This document shows positions 25,582 through 33,300 of a stretch of 38,701 nt of DNA, piece by piece. The DNA comes from Chloroflexota bacterium (lineage in GTDB: Bacteria > Chloroflexota > Ktedonobacteria > Ktedonobacterales > Ktedonobacteraceae): NCBI GenBank assembly GCA_902810755.1, contig CADDYT010000052.1, positions 1 to 38,701 of the forward strand, in the 5' to 3' direction. Below the pieces are notes generated by a model, which did no database searches, was not told the origin of the DNA, and saw nothing but the letters and a program-made list of their open reading frames with translations. Every line of letters begins with the position of its first letter. Position 1 is the first letter of the stretch. The translations under genes and the position numbers were made by a program.

Positions 25582-27333
25582 GTGATGCAGCTACGAGTAG
25601 GGCCGCTTGTGCGCGCCGTGAGTGCTGAAAGCGCGGCGGTCTGGTGCGAATGGACAGCAGCCGGTGAGGTGGAACTGAAGGCTGTACCTGAACAGGCCGT
25701 GCAAGAGCAGGCTGCCATACCACTTACGCGATCGACTCGCGCGCGCACGCTATGCGTCGGCGGCCATCACTACACGCTTTTCCGTCTGACCGACCTGCAA
25801 CCCGCTACCTGGTATGCCTATACCCTCACTCCCATATTAGCATCTGGAGAGCCAGCAGCGGTCGCGCCATCATCTTTCCCCTCTACAGGGGCGCAGCAGC
25901 GGCTCATCCAGTGTTTTCGCACGCTCGACCTGCCCGGCGAAGGCCAGCCGCTGCGTTTAGCCTACGGCTCCTGTCGCAACCTTTCCGCACCCGGCCCTGA
26001 TACCCTCAGCGCCTTCGGAACATGGCTGCAAACTACCTTTGACGAACGCGAAACGCTCTGGCCCCGTCTCCTGCTGCTCATCGGCGACCAGATTTATGCC
26101 GATGAGGGCATGAGAAGACGCAAGAAGGCGGTTAACAGCGAGCGGCGCACGCCTGTGGAAAGCTCACTCCCGCCCGGCGCTCACTCGTTTGAGGAATTTA
26201 CGGCGCTGTATGAAGAAGCCTGGATGGAAGACGCCGGTGTTCGCCAGGCGCTGGCTGCGCTCCCGACGTATATGATCTTCGACGATCACGAAATTACCAA
26301 TAGCTGGAATATTGCGCCATCCTGGCTGGCACAGGCGCTACGCAGGGGGCTGGAGCAGACGCTGGTTGATGGGCTGGTCGCCTACTGGGTCTATCAGGGC
26401 TGGGGCAACCTCTGCGCGCAATCGGTAAACGAGCATCCCCTGCTCGCGCTGATGCAGCAGGCCGCGCGAAGCGGAGAAGATGTGCTTGACGCATTGCGTG
26501 CATGGATGAGCAAGGCCGTGTATGGCGAAATCACGCCGCACTGGCATTACGAGATTCCCACCACGCCGCCCATCTTCGTCGCCGATGTGCGCGCCGACCG
26601 CCCGGTCGCTTTCCACAGCAAGACGGAGGAGGCCCCGGCGCGCATTATGAGCCAGAAACAGATGGAAGAACTGCGATGCTGGCTGCAAGCCCATGCCTCT
26701 ACTACCGTGATGCTCGTCTCATCGGTTCCGGCCCTGTTGCCGCCCGCTATCGGCCTTACCGAATACCTGGCGGGGATACGCCCCTTCCAACGTGGCCTTC
26801 TGCGCCAGCCCGCGCATCTGCTGGCAGCATTGCAGCGCCAGCTTGCTCAACATATGAGCTTCGATCACTGGCCCGTCTTCTCAGACACGTGGCACGAACT
26901 GGTCGGCCTGCTCGCCACACGCCAGCGCGACCTCATCATCCTCTCCGGCGATGTCCACTTTTCCTACGCCGCGCAGGCGCGCACAACCCTGTTTCCCACG
27001 AAGAAACGCGCCACCCTCTACCAGCTCGTCGCCAGCCCGTTCCGCAACACCCTGAGCAAGGGCAATAGCGACCTGATTCGCGGCCAATCCGCCATCAAAC
27101 GTCTCTTCTACGGCGGGCTGCATATAGCCATGCTGCCGCTGCTGCGGCCCTGGGGGGCAAAACACATCCCCCACGATCTGTTGATGCAGAACGCCATTGC
27201 CCTGCTCACCCTCTGGCCGCAATCCTCTGAAGGCGGCGACATGAGCAACTACCGCCTGCAACAGCTCTATATGGGCGTCAAAGACGGCAAAATGAGAGAG
27301 ATAGCGCGCACCGCTTTCGAGTATCGAGAATAA
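25582..27333 (+). CDS. PhoD-like metallophosphatase
   Basis: A 583-aa protein of the PhoD-like alkaline phosphatase/phosphodiesterase group, which hydrolyses phosphate esters with bound metals. An N-terminal beta-sandwich-like part (about 1-110) precedes the catalytic domain with GSCRN, GDQIYADEG (about 168), FDDHEITNSWN (about 233) and LSGDVHFSYA (about 453). No signal peptide or Tat motif is present, so it seems cytoplasmic, unlike classic PhoD. GTG at 25582 and ATG at 25585 share one ribosome-binding site (GGGAGCAGGA). A large palindromic element follows the gene. The substrate is unknown. Confidence 0.88.
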   Translation: MMQLRVGPLVRAVSAESAAVWCEWTAAGEVELKAVPEQAVQEQAAIPLTRSTRARTLCVGGHHYTLFRLTDLQPATWYAYTLTPILASGEPAAVAPSSFPSTGAQQRLIQCFRTLDLPGEGQPLRLAYGSCRNLSAPGPDTLSAFGTWLQTTFDERETLWPRLLLLIGDQIYADEGMRRRKKAVNSERRTPVESSLPPGAHSFEEFTALYEEAWMEDAGVRQALAALPTYMIFDDHEITNSWNIAPSWLAQALRRGLEQTLVDGLVAYWVYQGWGNLCAQSVNEHPLLALMQQAARSGEDVLDALRAWMSKAVYGEITPHWHYEIPTTPPIFVADVRADRPVAFHSKTEEAPARIMSQKQMEELRCWLQAHASTTVMLVSSVPALLPPAIGLTEYLAGIRPFQRGLLRQPAHLLAALQRQLAQHMSFDHWPVFSDTWHELVGLLATRQRDLIILSGDVHFSYAAQARTTLFPTKKRATLYQLVASPFRNTLSKGNSDLIRGQSAIKRLFYGGLHIAMLPLLRPWGAKHIPHDLLMQNAIALLTLWPQSSEGGDMSNYRLQQLYMGVKDGKMREIARTAFEYRE

Positions 27334-27347
27334 GCGACTATTCTGCG

Positions 27348-27539
27348 CAGGCCACCCCCGGCAGGCCACCGTAGGTTGCCCCCGGCAGGCCACCCCGGCA
27401 GGCCACCCGCAAGGGATGGCCCTACTATATACGATGCGTTCGTGCGGCTTGTGGAGGGGTCGTATAGAGTAGGGCCACCCCTTGCGGGTGGCCTGCCTGG
27501 CGCTCGCACTGGCTTCAGTTCACGCCTATGGGGATCGGC
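27348..27539. repeat. Large palindromic element, copy A
   Basis: Arms at 27397-27433 and 27461-27497 are 37 bases long and pair with two differences, one a G-U pair. The loop is 27 bases. To the left are three more partial copies of the arm start (GGCAGGCCACC near 27349, 27360 and 27384). To the right is a tail of about 40 bp that also flanks copy B (GCACTGGCTT, ACGCCT). It fills the gap between the convergent phosphatase and restriction-modification genes. No ORF. Confidence 0.75.
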
Positions 27540-27550
27540 CCGCCACCGTC

Positions 27551-30500
27551 TTAGCGTCTCTTTGCCCAGGGGAGTCCTTCGGCAATAGCCTGACGCATGG
27601 GGGCATCGAAGCCATACCAGTCGGCGACGAGGTCATCGATGCGGCGATGCAGGGCGATGCAGTCTTCCCAGGCTGCCTGGGCTTGCTGACTGAGACGGCT
27701 ATAGTTATCAAGCCAGGCGCTTGCCGCGACCGTGTCGGGCAATTGCCAGCTTTGCGCCTGCGCCCAGGTCTCGTTTTCACGCTCCGGCTCGCTCAGGAAG
27801 AGTTGCAATACCTGCGCAAAGGCCGCGCTATTGCGGTCTGTGGGGGCAAGCCGGGTCGCTATTGCGTTTCGCGCGCGCAGCGCGCGGATGCGCCCGTTGA
27901 CCGGGCCGTTATTACTCACCAGCCCGCGCAAGACCAGCGCCTGCAAGCTCACTCTGGGCAGCCGCGAAGCCGCCAGCACGGCAGATGGTGGCAGGTAGAC
28001 CGTCCCCTCGTCGAAATCTGGCAGGCGCGCGGCATATGGCTCGACGAAGTCCCTTTCCAGCCCCGCGCGTTTGCCGAGCAGTTCATCGGCCAGCGCCGCC
28101 AGTTGTGTCACCGGCATCGTCTGCGTCTCAGGGATGGGCAGGCGATCCAACTCATCCTTGCTGACATGGTTATTGGTCGAGAAAAGGTTGACAATATACG
28201 CGCTCACGCTGCTATTAAGCAGCGCCAGCAGCGCCTTCCCCATCTCTTCAGAAGCTTCCTCTTTGAGAATCATACGCCAGAGTTCGTTGGTGAAAGCAAA
28301 TGGTTGAGAAGCCTGTCTTTCAAACCATGATGCTGTCAAACGTTCTCGCGTGTTCAGGCGTGCTACCTGTCTTACAACCATACCTTTCTCAACGCCGGTA
28401 ATCTGCTTGATTTGTTCAATGGTTGAGGATACACTCAGGGTTTCTCCTGGCAATGTTTCACTACTTTCCTGCACTGGCCTAGCCCAATCTGCTGGCAAGA
28501 CCGGAAGTGGGGCGAACGCTCGTACATTTTCTCCCTTATAAATAGCCACGTCCCCTTTGGCAAAGCTGCCCTTGCCAGGCCCAAGGCGCAGGGGATTGAG
28601 GTAGGTGGCGTTGACATCGCCCTGTTTGCGCTCAAATGTCTCGTCGAGCAGCGCGCCCAGTTGCCGTTCCAGATTTGCGCTGACGTGTTTGATGTGCCGC
28701 CAGATGGCCAGGCTTTCCTGGCTCTGTATCACCAGCCAGTTGCCCTGCCAGATATGATTCTGTGGCACGGCATCGATGATGTCGGCGGCGGGTATGGAGA
28801 ATTGTGCCGCGCGCGCCTCCTGCACGGTATAGCCTCCGCTGACGACGAGCGTATCGACGGGAGTAGAACGGTTGATGCGCACGATGCCAACGGCCTGATC
28901 GACGCCGGGGAAGAGGATATCGCCGCGATAGAAGCGCACGAGCGCCGCCGGGCTGAAAGGCGGCGTTTTGAGCAGCTTGCGGGCTGCGCTGGCGCTTCTG
29001 TCGCCGAAGAGCGTCAAGGGCAGGATAAAGATCATCTGCCCGTAGTCGGCCAGGTAGTAGAGGCCCAGGCGCAGGAAGAGCAGGTAGAGGTTGGTATCGC
29101 CGCCCAGAATGGCTTTATAGAAGGCGGCGTTGCGGTAGCGGCTCGCATCGAACTCTTCCTGCTTGCTGCTGACATACGGCGGATTGGAGATGATGTAGAA
29201 GAATCCGGGCGCGTAATCGTCCAGCCGCGCTTTGAGGGGGTAGGCTTCATCGACGAGCCGCTCGCTTAACCAGTCCTGGATCAGAACCGTCCCTGCGCCT
29301 GTTACATCTGCGCTGTCCAGCACCTCACGCGGCACGTCCAGACTATCGCTGTTGTAGATGTGGAAGCGTTCAATCGGGTGCGCCTGCCCCGCCTGTTGCA
29401 GCACGAAGAGATCGTCCAGCCCCTGAATCAGCAGGTTCATCTCCGCCAGGTAGCAGGCAAAGGGGTTGAGTTCCATGCCAAAGAAATAAGTTGTCAGGTC
29501 GTTCAGGTAGCGGCGCGCCAGTTCCAGCCGCAGTTCGCCGCTGGCGTTCAGCGCCGCTTCGCTGGCGGGCAGGCCATGCTGGCGGCACAACGCCGTGACC
29601 AGGGCCTGTCGGTAGCGCGCGGCTGCATGCACCAGAAAGCTGCCGCTGCCACAGGCCGGGTCGAAGATGCGCCGTTCCAGCACCTGCGGCCCCTGATAAT
29701 CGAGCAGGTCGAGCATGTAGTCGACGACCTCGTCGCGGGTCAGGAAATGGCCCTTGCGGTTGCGCGCCGTGCGGTCAATGTATTCCTCGTAAGTGAAGCC
29801 GATGATATCGCTGTCAACCTGCTGGAAGTTGTAGCGGCAGAGGAATTCGAGCGTTTCCAGTAGCAGAAAATCGTCGGGGATGAACCAGTCGAAGACGGCC
29901 TGCTGGAAGAAATGCAGGTAGTAGTGGCCGGCTTTGAGCGCCAGCAGGCTAAAATAGTTCTGGTTGAGGATGCCGATGCCTTCGAGTTCCTGAAAGTGTC
30001 TCTGCACGTAGCCGCGCCAGTCCGCAAAGCCGCCGTCGCTCGCCATGCGCGGGCGCAGCACCTGTTTATCTTCCAGCACTCTGACCAGCAGCAACTGAAT
30101 GAAGAAGACATACGCGACCTGTTCGGCGAATACTTCCGGCTTCACATCTTCCCGGTCGCTCTGCCGCTCGCTCCAGATACGGTAGGCATGAGCCACGCGC
30201 GCGTGTTCCGCTGACTGAAAACGCCGTAAGAGCAGCGCGCCATTGATATGGATGGCGCGTTCCAGCCAGTGTTCAAATAGCGTATTCAAGGCCACCGAGA
30301 GCCTGCGCGTTCCCACCGCCCGCTCAAGCACCTGCTTGACGCGATAGATATCATGCGCCGTGATCTCGCCCAGCCCCGGCGTCAGTTGCTGGATGGCCTC
30401 AAGGACGGGCTGGCGAATGGCATCGTAGCCCAGTCGGTCGGTAAAGGCCGCCAGTTCGTCCCGCCATTCCTGCTGCAGCGCCTGCTCTTCCGCCTCCGAG

Positions 30501-31297
30501 GTGGCGTAGTATGCCAGCGACTTCTGAATCAGCGAGAGCGCGGCCAGCCGCAGGTGATCGAGCGATTGACGGCTCTCGGCGATGAAGTGTTCTTTCGCCT
30601 GCTGCCCGCTCAGGGGAATAGCCGCGCGCTCAAACGTCTTCTCATCAACGGCGATTCTGTCGGCTAGCTGGCTGAAGCGGGTGAAACGCTCTTTGCCGAA
30701 CAGCAGTTTGAACAACGCCAGGTTCGTGGCCTCAGCCTCCAGCAGTTCGCGTGAGAGGGCCTGCCCGCCCGCCAGTCGCTCCACCGCGATATCGGCCAGC
30801 GTCTCGTAGCGCAGCGAGTCGCTGGAGATGAAGCGCACGGCCAGGATGCGCCGCATATTGCACCAGACGGCGTACCCTGCCGTGCCGCTGCAATAGCGCC
30901 GCATCTGCCGCAGGTGTTCCTCGCTCAGCTCAGCCGTGCTATTCTTATCTTCCCAGATAAAGGCTGTCCCCAGGAGCGCGCTGACCGCATAATCGGGCCG
31001 GTTTGCCTTCTGCCCTGCCTGTGGTCGGTTATAGCTCCAATCTGGCGGCGCAAAGCCTAACCATTCCAGTGTCGCCTGCGCAAACCGCGCATCGACGGCA
31101 TCCGCCTCGTCGTTGCTGCGCTCGCCCACCGGCAAGGCCAGATAGTCCCGATAGCCATACTGCCGGTTATCAATGCTGATCTGGAACCGCTCGATCACCG
31201 CCTGCCGGAAACTCGCCAGCACCTGCCCCGTATCAATCGAATCACTTCGATTGTTCCCGTTGCCATTGCCATTGCCCATCGCTCGTGAAACAGCCAT
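27551..31297 (-). CDS. Fused type IIG-like restriction-modification enzyme
   Basis: A 1248-aa protein that appears to join cleavage, methylation and target recognition in one chain. Residues near 101-118 have a PD-(D/E)xK nuclease pattern (RPDY, then WEDK). The adenine methyltransferase core has motif I DPACGSGSF (about 546) and motif IV SNPPY (about 706), which points to N6-adenine methylation. The C-terminal third, with ALLNSSVSAYIVNLFS and KDELDRLPIPE, resembles specificity domains. ATG at 31297 has GAGG 9 bases upstream; a TTG at 31351 is the alternative. No separate R or S gene is near. BREX PglX proteins are similar but need partner genes not seen here. Confidence 0.9.
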   Translation of the reverse strand: MAVSRAMGNGNGNGNNRSDSIDTGQVLASFRQAVIERFQISIDNRQYGYRDYLALPVGERSNDEADAVDARFAQATLEWLGFAPPDWSYNRPQAGQKANRPDYAVSALLGTAFIWEDKNSTAELSEEHLRQMRRYCSGTAGYAVWCNMRRILAVRFISSDSLRYETLADIAVERLAGGQALSRELLEAEATNLALFKLLFGKERFTRFSQLADRIAVDEKTFERAAIPLSGQQAKEHFIAESRQSLDHLRLAALSLIQKSLAYYATSEAEEQALQQEWRDELAAFTDRLGYDAIRQPVLEAIQQLTPGLGEITAHDIYRVKQVLERAVGTRRLSVALNTLFEHWLERAIHINGALLLRRFQSAEHARVAHAYRIWSERQSDREDVKPEVFAEQVAYVFFIQLLLVRVLEDKQVLRPRMASDGGFADWRGYVQRHFQELEGIGILNQNYFSLLALKAGHYYLHFFQQAVFDWFIPDDFLLLETLEFLCRYNFQQVDSDIIGFTYEEYIDRTARNRKGHFLTRDEVVDYMLDLLDYQGPQVLERRIFDPACGSGSFLVHAAARYRQALVTALCRQHGLPASEAALNASGELRLELARRYLNDLTTYFFGMELNPFACYLAEMNLLIQGLDDLFVLQQAGQAHPIERFHIYNSDSLDVPREVLDSADVTGAGTVLIQDWLSERLVDEAYPLKARLDDYAPGFFYIISNPPYVSSKQEEFDASRYRNAAFYKAILGGDTNLYLLFLRLGLYYLADYGQMIFILPLTLFGDRSASAARKLLKTPPFSPAALVRFYRGDILFPGVDQAVGIVRINRSTPVDTLVVSGGYTVQEARAAQFSIPAADIIDAVPQNHIWQGNWLVIQSQESLAIWRHIKHVSANLERQLGALLDETFERKQGDVNATYLNPLRLGPGKGSFAKGDVAIYKGENVRAFAPLPVLPADWARPVQESSETLPGETLSVSSTIEQIKQITGVEKGMVVRQVARLNTRERLTASWFERQASQPFAFTNELWRMILKEEASEEMGKALLALLNSSVSAYIVNLFSTNNHVSKDELDRLPIPETQTMPVTQLAALADELLGKRAGLERDFVEPYAARLPDFDEGTVYLPPSAVLAASRLPRVSLQALVLRGLVSNNGPVNGRIRALRARNAIATRLAPTDRNSAAFAQVLQLFLSEPERENETWAQAQSWQLPDTVAASAWLDNYSRLSQQAQAAWEDCIALHRRIDDLVADWYGFDAPMRQAIAEGLPWAKRR

Positions 31298-31394
31298 AAC
31301 AAACAGCCTCACTTCTGCCGGAATATGGAAGAAGTATACCGTATCTCTCAAAAATAGGCTAGATGGACCCTGCAGGCGCCGATTGCCGACGCAA

Positions 31395-31916
31395 TTAGCT
31401 CTTCCTCAGAGGCAGCGTCATGAGTTCCTGATCAAAATAGCGGTCGTGCAGCTTGAGCGCCTGGCGTTCCAGTCCGTAGGTCTCGAAGCCGTGCGCGACG
31501 AAGAGCAGGCGCGCCTCTTTGCTGGTCAGCACGACGGCGAGATTGATGCGTTCCAGCCCGGGCAAACCCTTCGCATAATCGATGGCCGCCTCGAGCAGCG
31601 CCTTGCCGATACCCTGGCCGCGCAGTTCTCTGGGAACATACATGCCCCAGATGATGCCCTTATGTCGCCGTTTGGCCCCCTCCTCGCGGCGGAAACTGGC
31701 GATGCCCACCAGTTGCCCCTTCTCATCGAACGCGCCAAAAGTCACATCTTCGGCCATACCCTCGCGCCTGCTCAGCCCCGGCGTGCTGCCCGCGATCCCC
31801 CGTTCAAGAATCTCCTCGTAAGACGCGCCAAACGACTCCGGGTCCTCCTGCAATGCTCGCAGGCGAATCTTCCAGAACGCCTCCGCGTCCTTCTCCGTCA
31901 ATACCCGTACATTCAT
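31395..31916 (-). CDS. GNAT family N-acetyltransferase
   Basis: A 173-aa acetyltransferase of the GNAT fold, which moves acetyl from acetyl-CoA to an amine. The CoA-binding motif is RGQGIGKALLEAAIDYA after WGMYVPREL. GGAGG lies 10 bases before ATG 31916. The acceptor is unknown. It precedes the restriction-modification gene by 97 bp on the same strand, but nothing indicates a shared role. Confidence 0.92.
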   Translation of the reverse strand: MNVRVLTEKDAEAFWKIRLRALQEDPESFGASYEEILERGIAGSTPGLSRREGMAEDVTFGAFDEKGQLVGIASFRREEGAKRRHKGIIWGMYVPRELRGQGIGKALLEAAIDYAKGLPGLERINLAVVLTSKEARLLFVAHGFETYGLERQALKLHDRYFDQELMTLPLRKS

Positions 31917-32061
31917 AGTATTCTTTCCTCCACATGCTTTGTGCGTGCGATTCCTCGCGCGGATTATTGCTAACCTCGTCGTTAGCAGGCGGCAAGAGCA
32001 ATCCTGTTTCGCCTTCATCCTTTTTTCTGGCCATTGTGCCATGAATGCTGGAGCAAATCCG

Positions 32062-32090
32062 TTACAACGCCTTCGTCGGATCGTTATACT
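32062..32090 (+). promoter_or_regulatory. Promoter of a candidate orphan transcript
   Basis: -35 TTACAA (32062-32067) and -10 TATACT (32085-32090) are 17 bp apart, pointing into a region with no recognised gene on the plus strand. Transcription would start near 32097 and stop at the terminator at 32228-32260. Confidence 0.5.
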
Positions 32091-32108
32091 AAATGAAGAG
32101 GATAACGG

Positions 32109-32159
32109 ATGCCTCTCCGACCACTGTCTATTGTAGCCGGTATATGGAGTTTTTGCTAG
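32109..32159 (+). CDS. Possible 16-aa peptide in the orphan transcript
   Basis: ATG at 32109 is preceded by AAGAGGA at about 6 bases, a good ribosome-binding site, and the frame runs 16 codons to TAG. The peptide would be hydrophobic (MPLRPLSIVAGIWSFC). It lies inside the candidate orphan transcript. A short frame like this may be chance. Confidence 0.22.
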   Translation: MPLRPLSIVAGIWSFC

Positions 32160-32227
32160 TAGTGCGTCTTTGTAGCTATCCCGATCGGGATTGTAACACG
32201 TAGGGCGTATTTAATGAGTATTCTCGT

Positions 32228-32260
32228 GGGAGTTCAGGAATCTGGACTCCCGGTTTTTTT
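32228..32260 (+). terminator. Intrinsic terminator of the orphan transcript
   Basis: GGGAGT (32228-32233) pairs with ACTCCC (32246-32251), followed by GG and seven T residues (32254-32260). It reads rightwards. Since no plus-strand gene lies before it, it supports a short unannotated transcript. Confidence 0.7.
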
Positions 32261-32265
32261 GCCAG

Positions 32266-32309
32266 CAAAAAGGGCGATGTTACGGAACAGGTTCCATAGC
32301 ATCGCCCTT
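32266..32309 (-). terminator. Intrinsic terminator of the CDGSH gene
   Basis: Read leftwards, AAGGGCGATG and CATCGCCCTT form a 10-bp stem (32270-32279 with 32300-32309), with GGAAC/GTTCC pairing inside the loop, followed by TTTTTG. It begins 18 bp after the CDGSH stop. Confidence 0.8.
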
Positions 32310-32327
32310 GCTCTGGTGTCTGGTCGC

Positions 32328-32561
32328 TCACGCCTGGGGCGGCTCTGGCGCTTTCACTTCGGACTGGAAATGCGTGCGCAGGTGGCTATCGTCGCAGAAC
32401 GGCCTGGTGCGCGATTGCCCGCAGCGGCACAGGGTGATCTCGTCCTCGGTGATCTCAAAGGGGTTGCCGTCGCTATCCAGCAAGATCAGCCCTTTCGCGT
32501 TCTGGATGTAGTACGGGCCATCTTTCTCGGCCATAATCGTGGGTTTTGTCTCTTCAGCCAT
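32328..32561 (-). CDS. CDGSH iron-sulfur domain protein
   Basis: A 77-aa protein with one CDGSH-type [2Fe-2S] site: C-x-C-x8-C-x3-H in CRCGQSRTRPFCDDSH (Cys45, Cys47, Cys56, His60), ligands that give a redox- and pH-sensitive cluster. A short beta-rich part precedes it (YYIQNAKGLILLD). AAAGGAG lies upstream of ATG 32561; the frame is open further upstream but lacks start signals there. A promoter at 32646-32674 and a terminator at 32266-32309 make it a single-gene unit. The physiological role is unknown. Confidence 0.92.
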   Translation of the reverse strand: MAEETKPTIMAEKDGPYYIQNAKGLILLDSDGNPFEITEDEITLCRCGQSRTRPFCDDSHLRTHFQSEVKAPEPPQA

Positions 32562-32645
32562 GATAATGTTGCTCCTTTGCGAAAATCTCAAAAATAGGGC
32601 AAGTGATAGCGGCTCCGCGTGTATACGGGCCGCTTCCTGTGCAGC

Positions 32646-32674
32646 AGTATAGCAGATGAGCTTGCCCGTCACAA
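32646..32674 (-). promoter_or_regulatory. CDGSH gene promoter
   Basis: On the minus strand -35 TTGTGA (32669-32674) and -10 TATACT (32646-32651) are 17 bp apart. The start near 32639 gives a leader of about 78 bases. Confidence 0.55.
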
Positions 32675-32743
32675 GGGGAATATCGTCCTGGTTGCTCGTG
32701 TTAGTATAAACGGGTGATGTGAAAACTGACTGCCGCTCCTGGT

Positions 32744-32772
32744 TGGACAGGTGGGGGCGGCTATGGTATACT
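32744..32772 (+). promoter_or_regulatory. Promoter of the zinc-ribbon-like gene
   Basis: -35 TGGACA (32744-32749) and -10 TATACT (32767-32772) are 17 bp apart, with a start near 32779 and about 96 bases of leader. Confidence 0.6.
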
Positions 32773-32874
32773 TATGGCTGATGTATGTGGGCCTGCCTCT
32801 TCGTGAGAAGGGCGAGCGCCATAACTGAATGTTTCGTTTCCAGGATAGAAGATTGGCGAAGGGAGTATCGTTTC

Positions 32875-33063
32875 ATGCCGAAGAAGGGTGAACTTTCAAA
32901 GACGGCCCGTGCCTCGCTGGCGAACCGCGAGGAACTCAACCATCTGACCAGCCGTATCTGCGCGAAGTGCGGTGAGGCCATCATGCTCAAAGAGCTTCAG
33001 CCGGTAAAGGTGCTGGGCAAGGGTATGGTCTACTATCACAAGTCTCATTATAACGTCCAGTAA
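32875..33063 (+). CDS. Small zinc-ribbon-like protein (62 aa)
   Basis: A 62-aa basic protein. A CxxC pair (Cys29, Cys32 in CAKCGE) and an HxxH pair (His55, His58 in YYHKSHY) would complete one zinc site, giving a treble-clef or ribbon-like fold. GAAGGGAG lies about 10 bases before ATG 32875; an in-frame upstream ATG at 32785 lies at the predicted transcription start and lacks such a site. It has its own promoter and terminator. I do not recognise a named family; a ribosome- or nucleic-acid-binding role is a guess. Confidence 0.75.
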   Translation: MPKKGELSKTARASLANREELNHLTSRICAKCGEAIMLKELQPVKVLGKGMVYYHKSHYNVQ

Positions 33064-33080
33064 GGTGAGACAGACACAAT

Positions 33081-33123
33081 AAAGCCCTCTCTGCTGATGT
33101 TCGTCAGCGCAGAGGGCTTTTTG
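33081..33123 (+). terminator. Intrinsic terminator of the zinc-ribbon-like gene
   Basis: AAAGCCCTCT (33081-33090) pairs with AGAGGGCTTT (33111-33120), extended by an inner CTGA/TCAG pairing, followed by a T-run (TTTTTG). It begins 18 bp after the stop codon. Confidence 0.9.
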
Positions 33124-33300
33124 TTGCCTTTTTCACGCGCTTTTCCTGTGTTCTCACTGTTTTCGATGCCTTCTACCTGCCGGTACCGGTACTTTTGAGC
33201 AGGTTGCTGGTGAACTGGCGGCGGTTCGGGTTATAATCAGGCGAGGGGAATGCCATTTCAATATGCCAATCCTGAAACACTCGTCAGAGGAGACTGCATT

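Larger units (their letters stand above)
32097..32260 (+). ncRNA. Candidate small RNA or leader-peptide transcript
   Basis: Bounded by a promoter (32062-32090) and an intrinsic terminator (32228-32260), this unit of about 164 nt has no known gene. It contains a perfect 14-bp palindrome, ATCCCGATCGGGAT (32178-32191), and a 16-codon frame at 32109-32159 behind AAGAGGAT. No known RNA family was recognised. The rest of the 31917-32327 gap shows nothing else except the minus-strand terminator. Confidence 0.4.

Noticed and set aside
27482..28330. Plus-strand open frame of about 280 codons
   Set aside because: It runs over the large palindromic element and antisense to the restriction-modification gene, with no domain.
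27551..31297. BREX PglX protein
   Set aside because: The protein resembles PglX in its methyltransferase core, but no BREX partner genes (pglZ, brxC, brxL) are near, and a nuclease-like motif is at the N-terminus.
33250..33300. Longer start for the Asp-box protein
   Set aside because: This ATG lies about 12 bases after a TATAAT and would put extra residues before a clean signal peptide; ATG at 33301 has GAGGAG.
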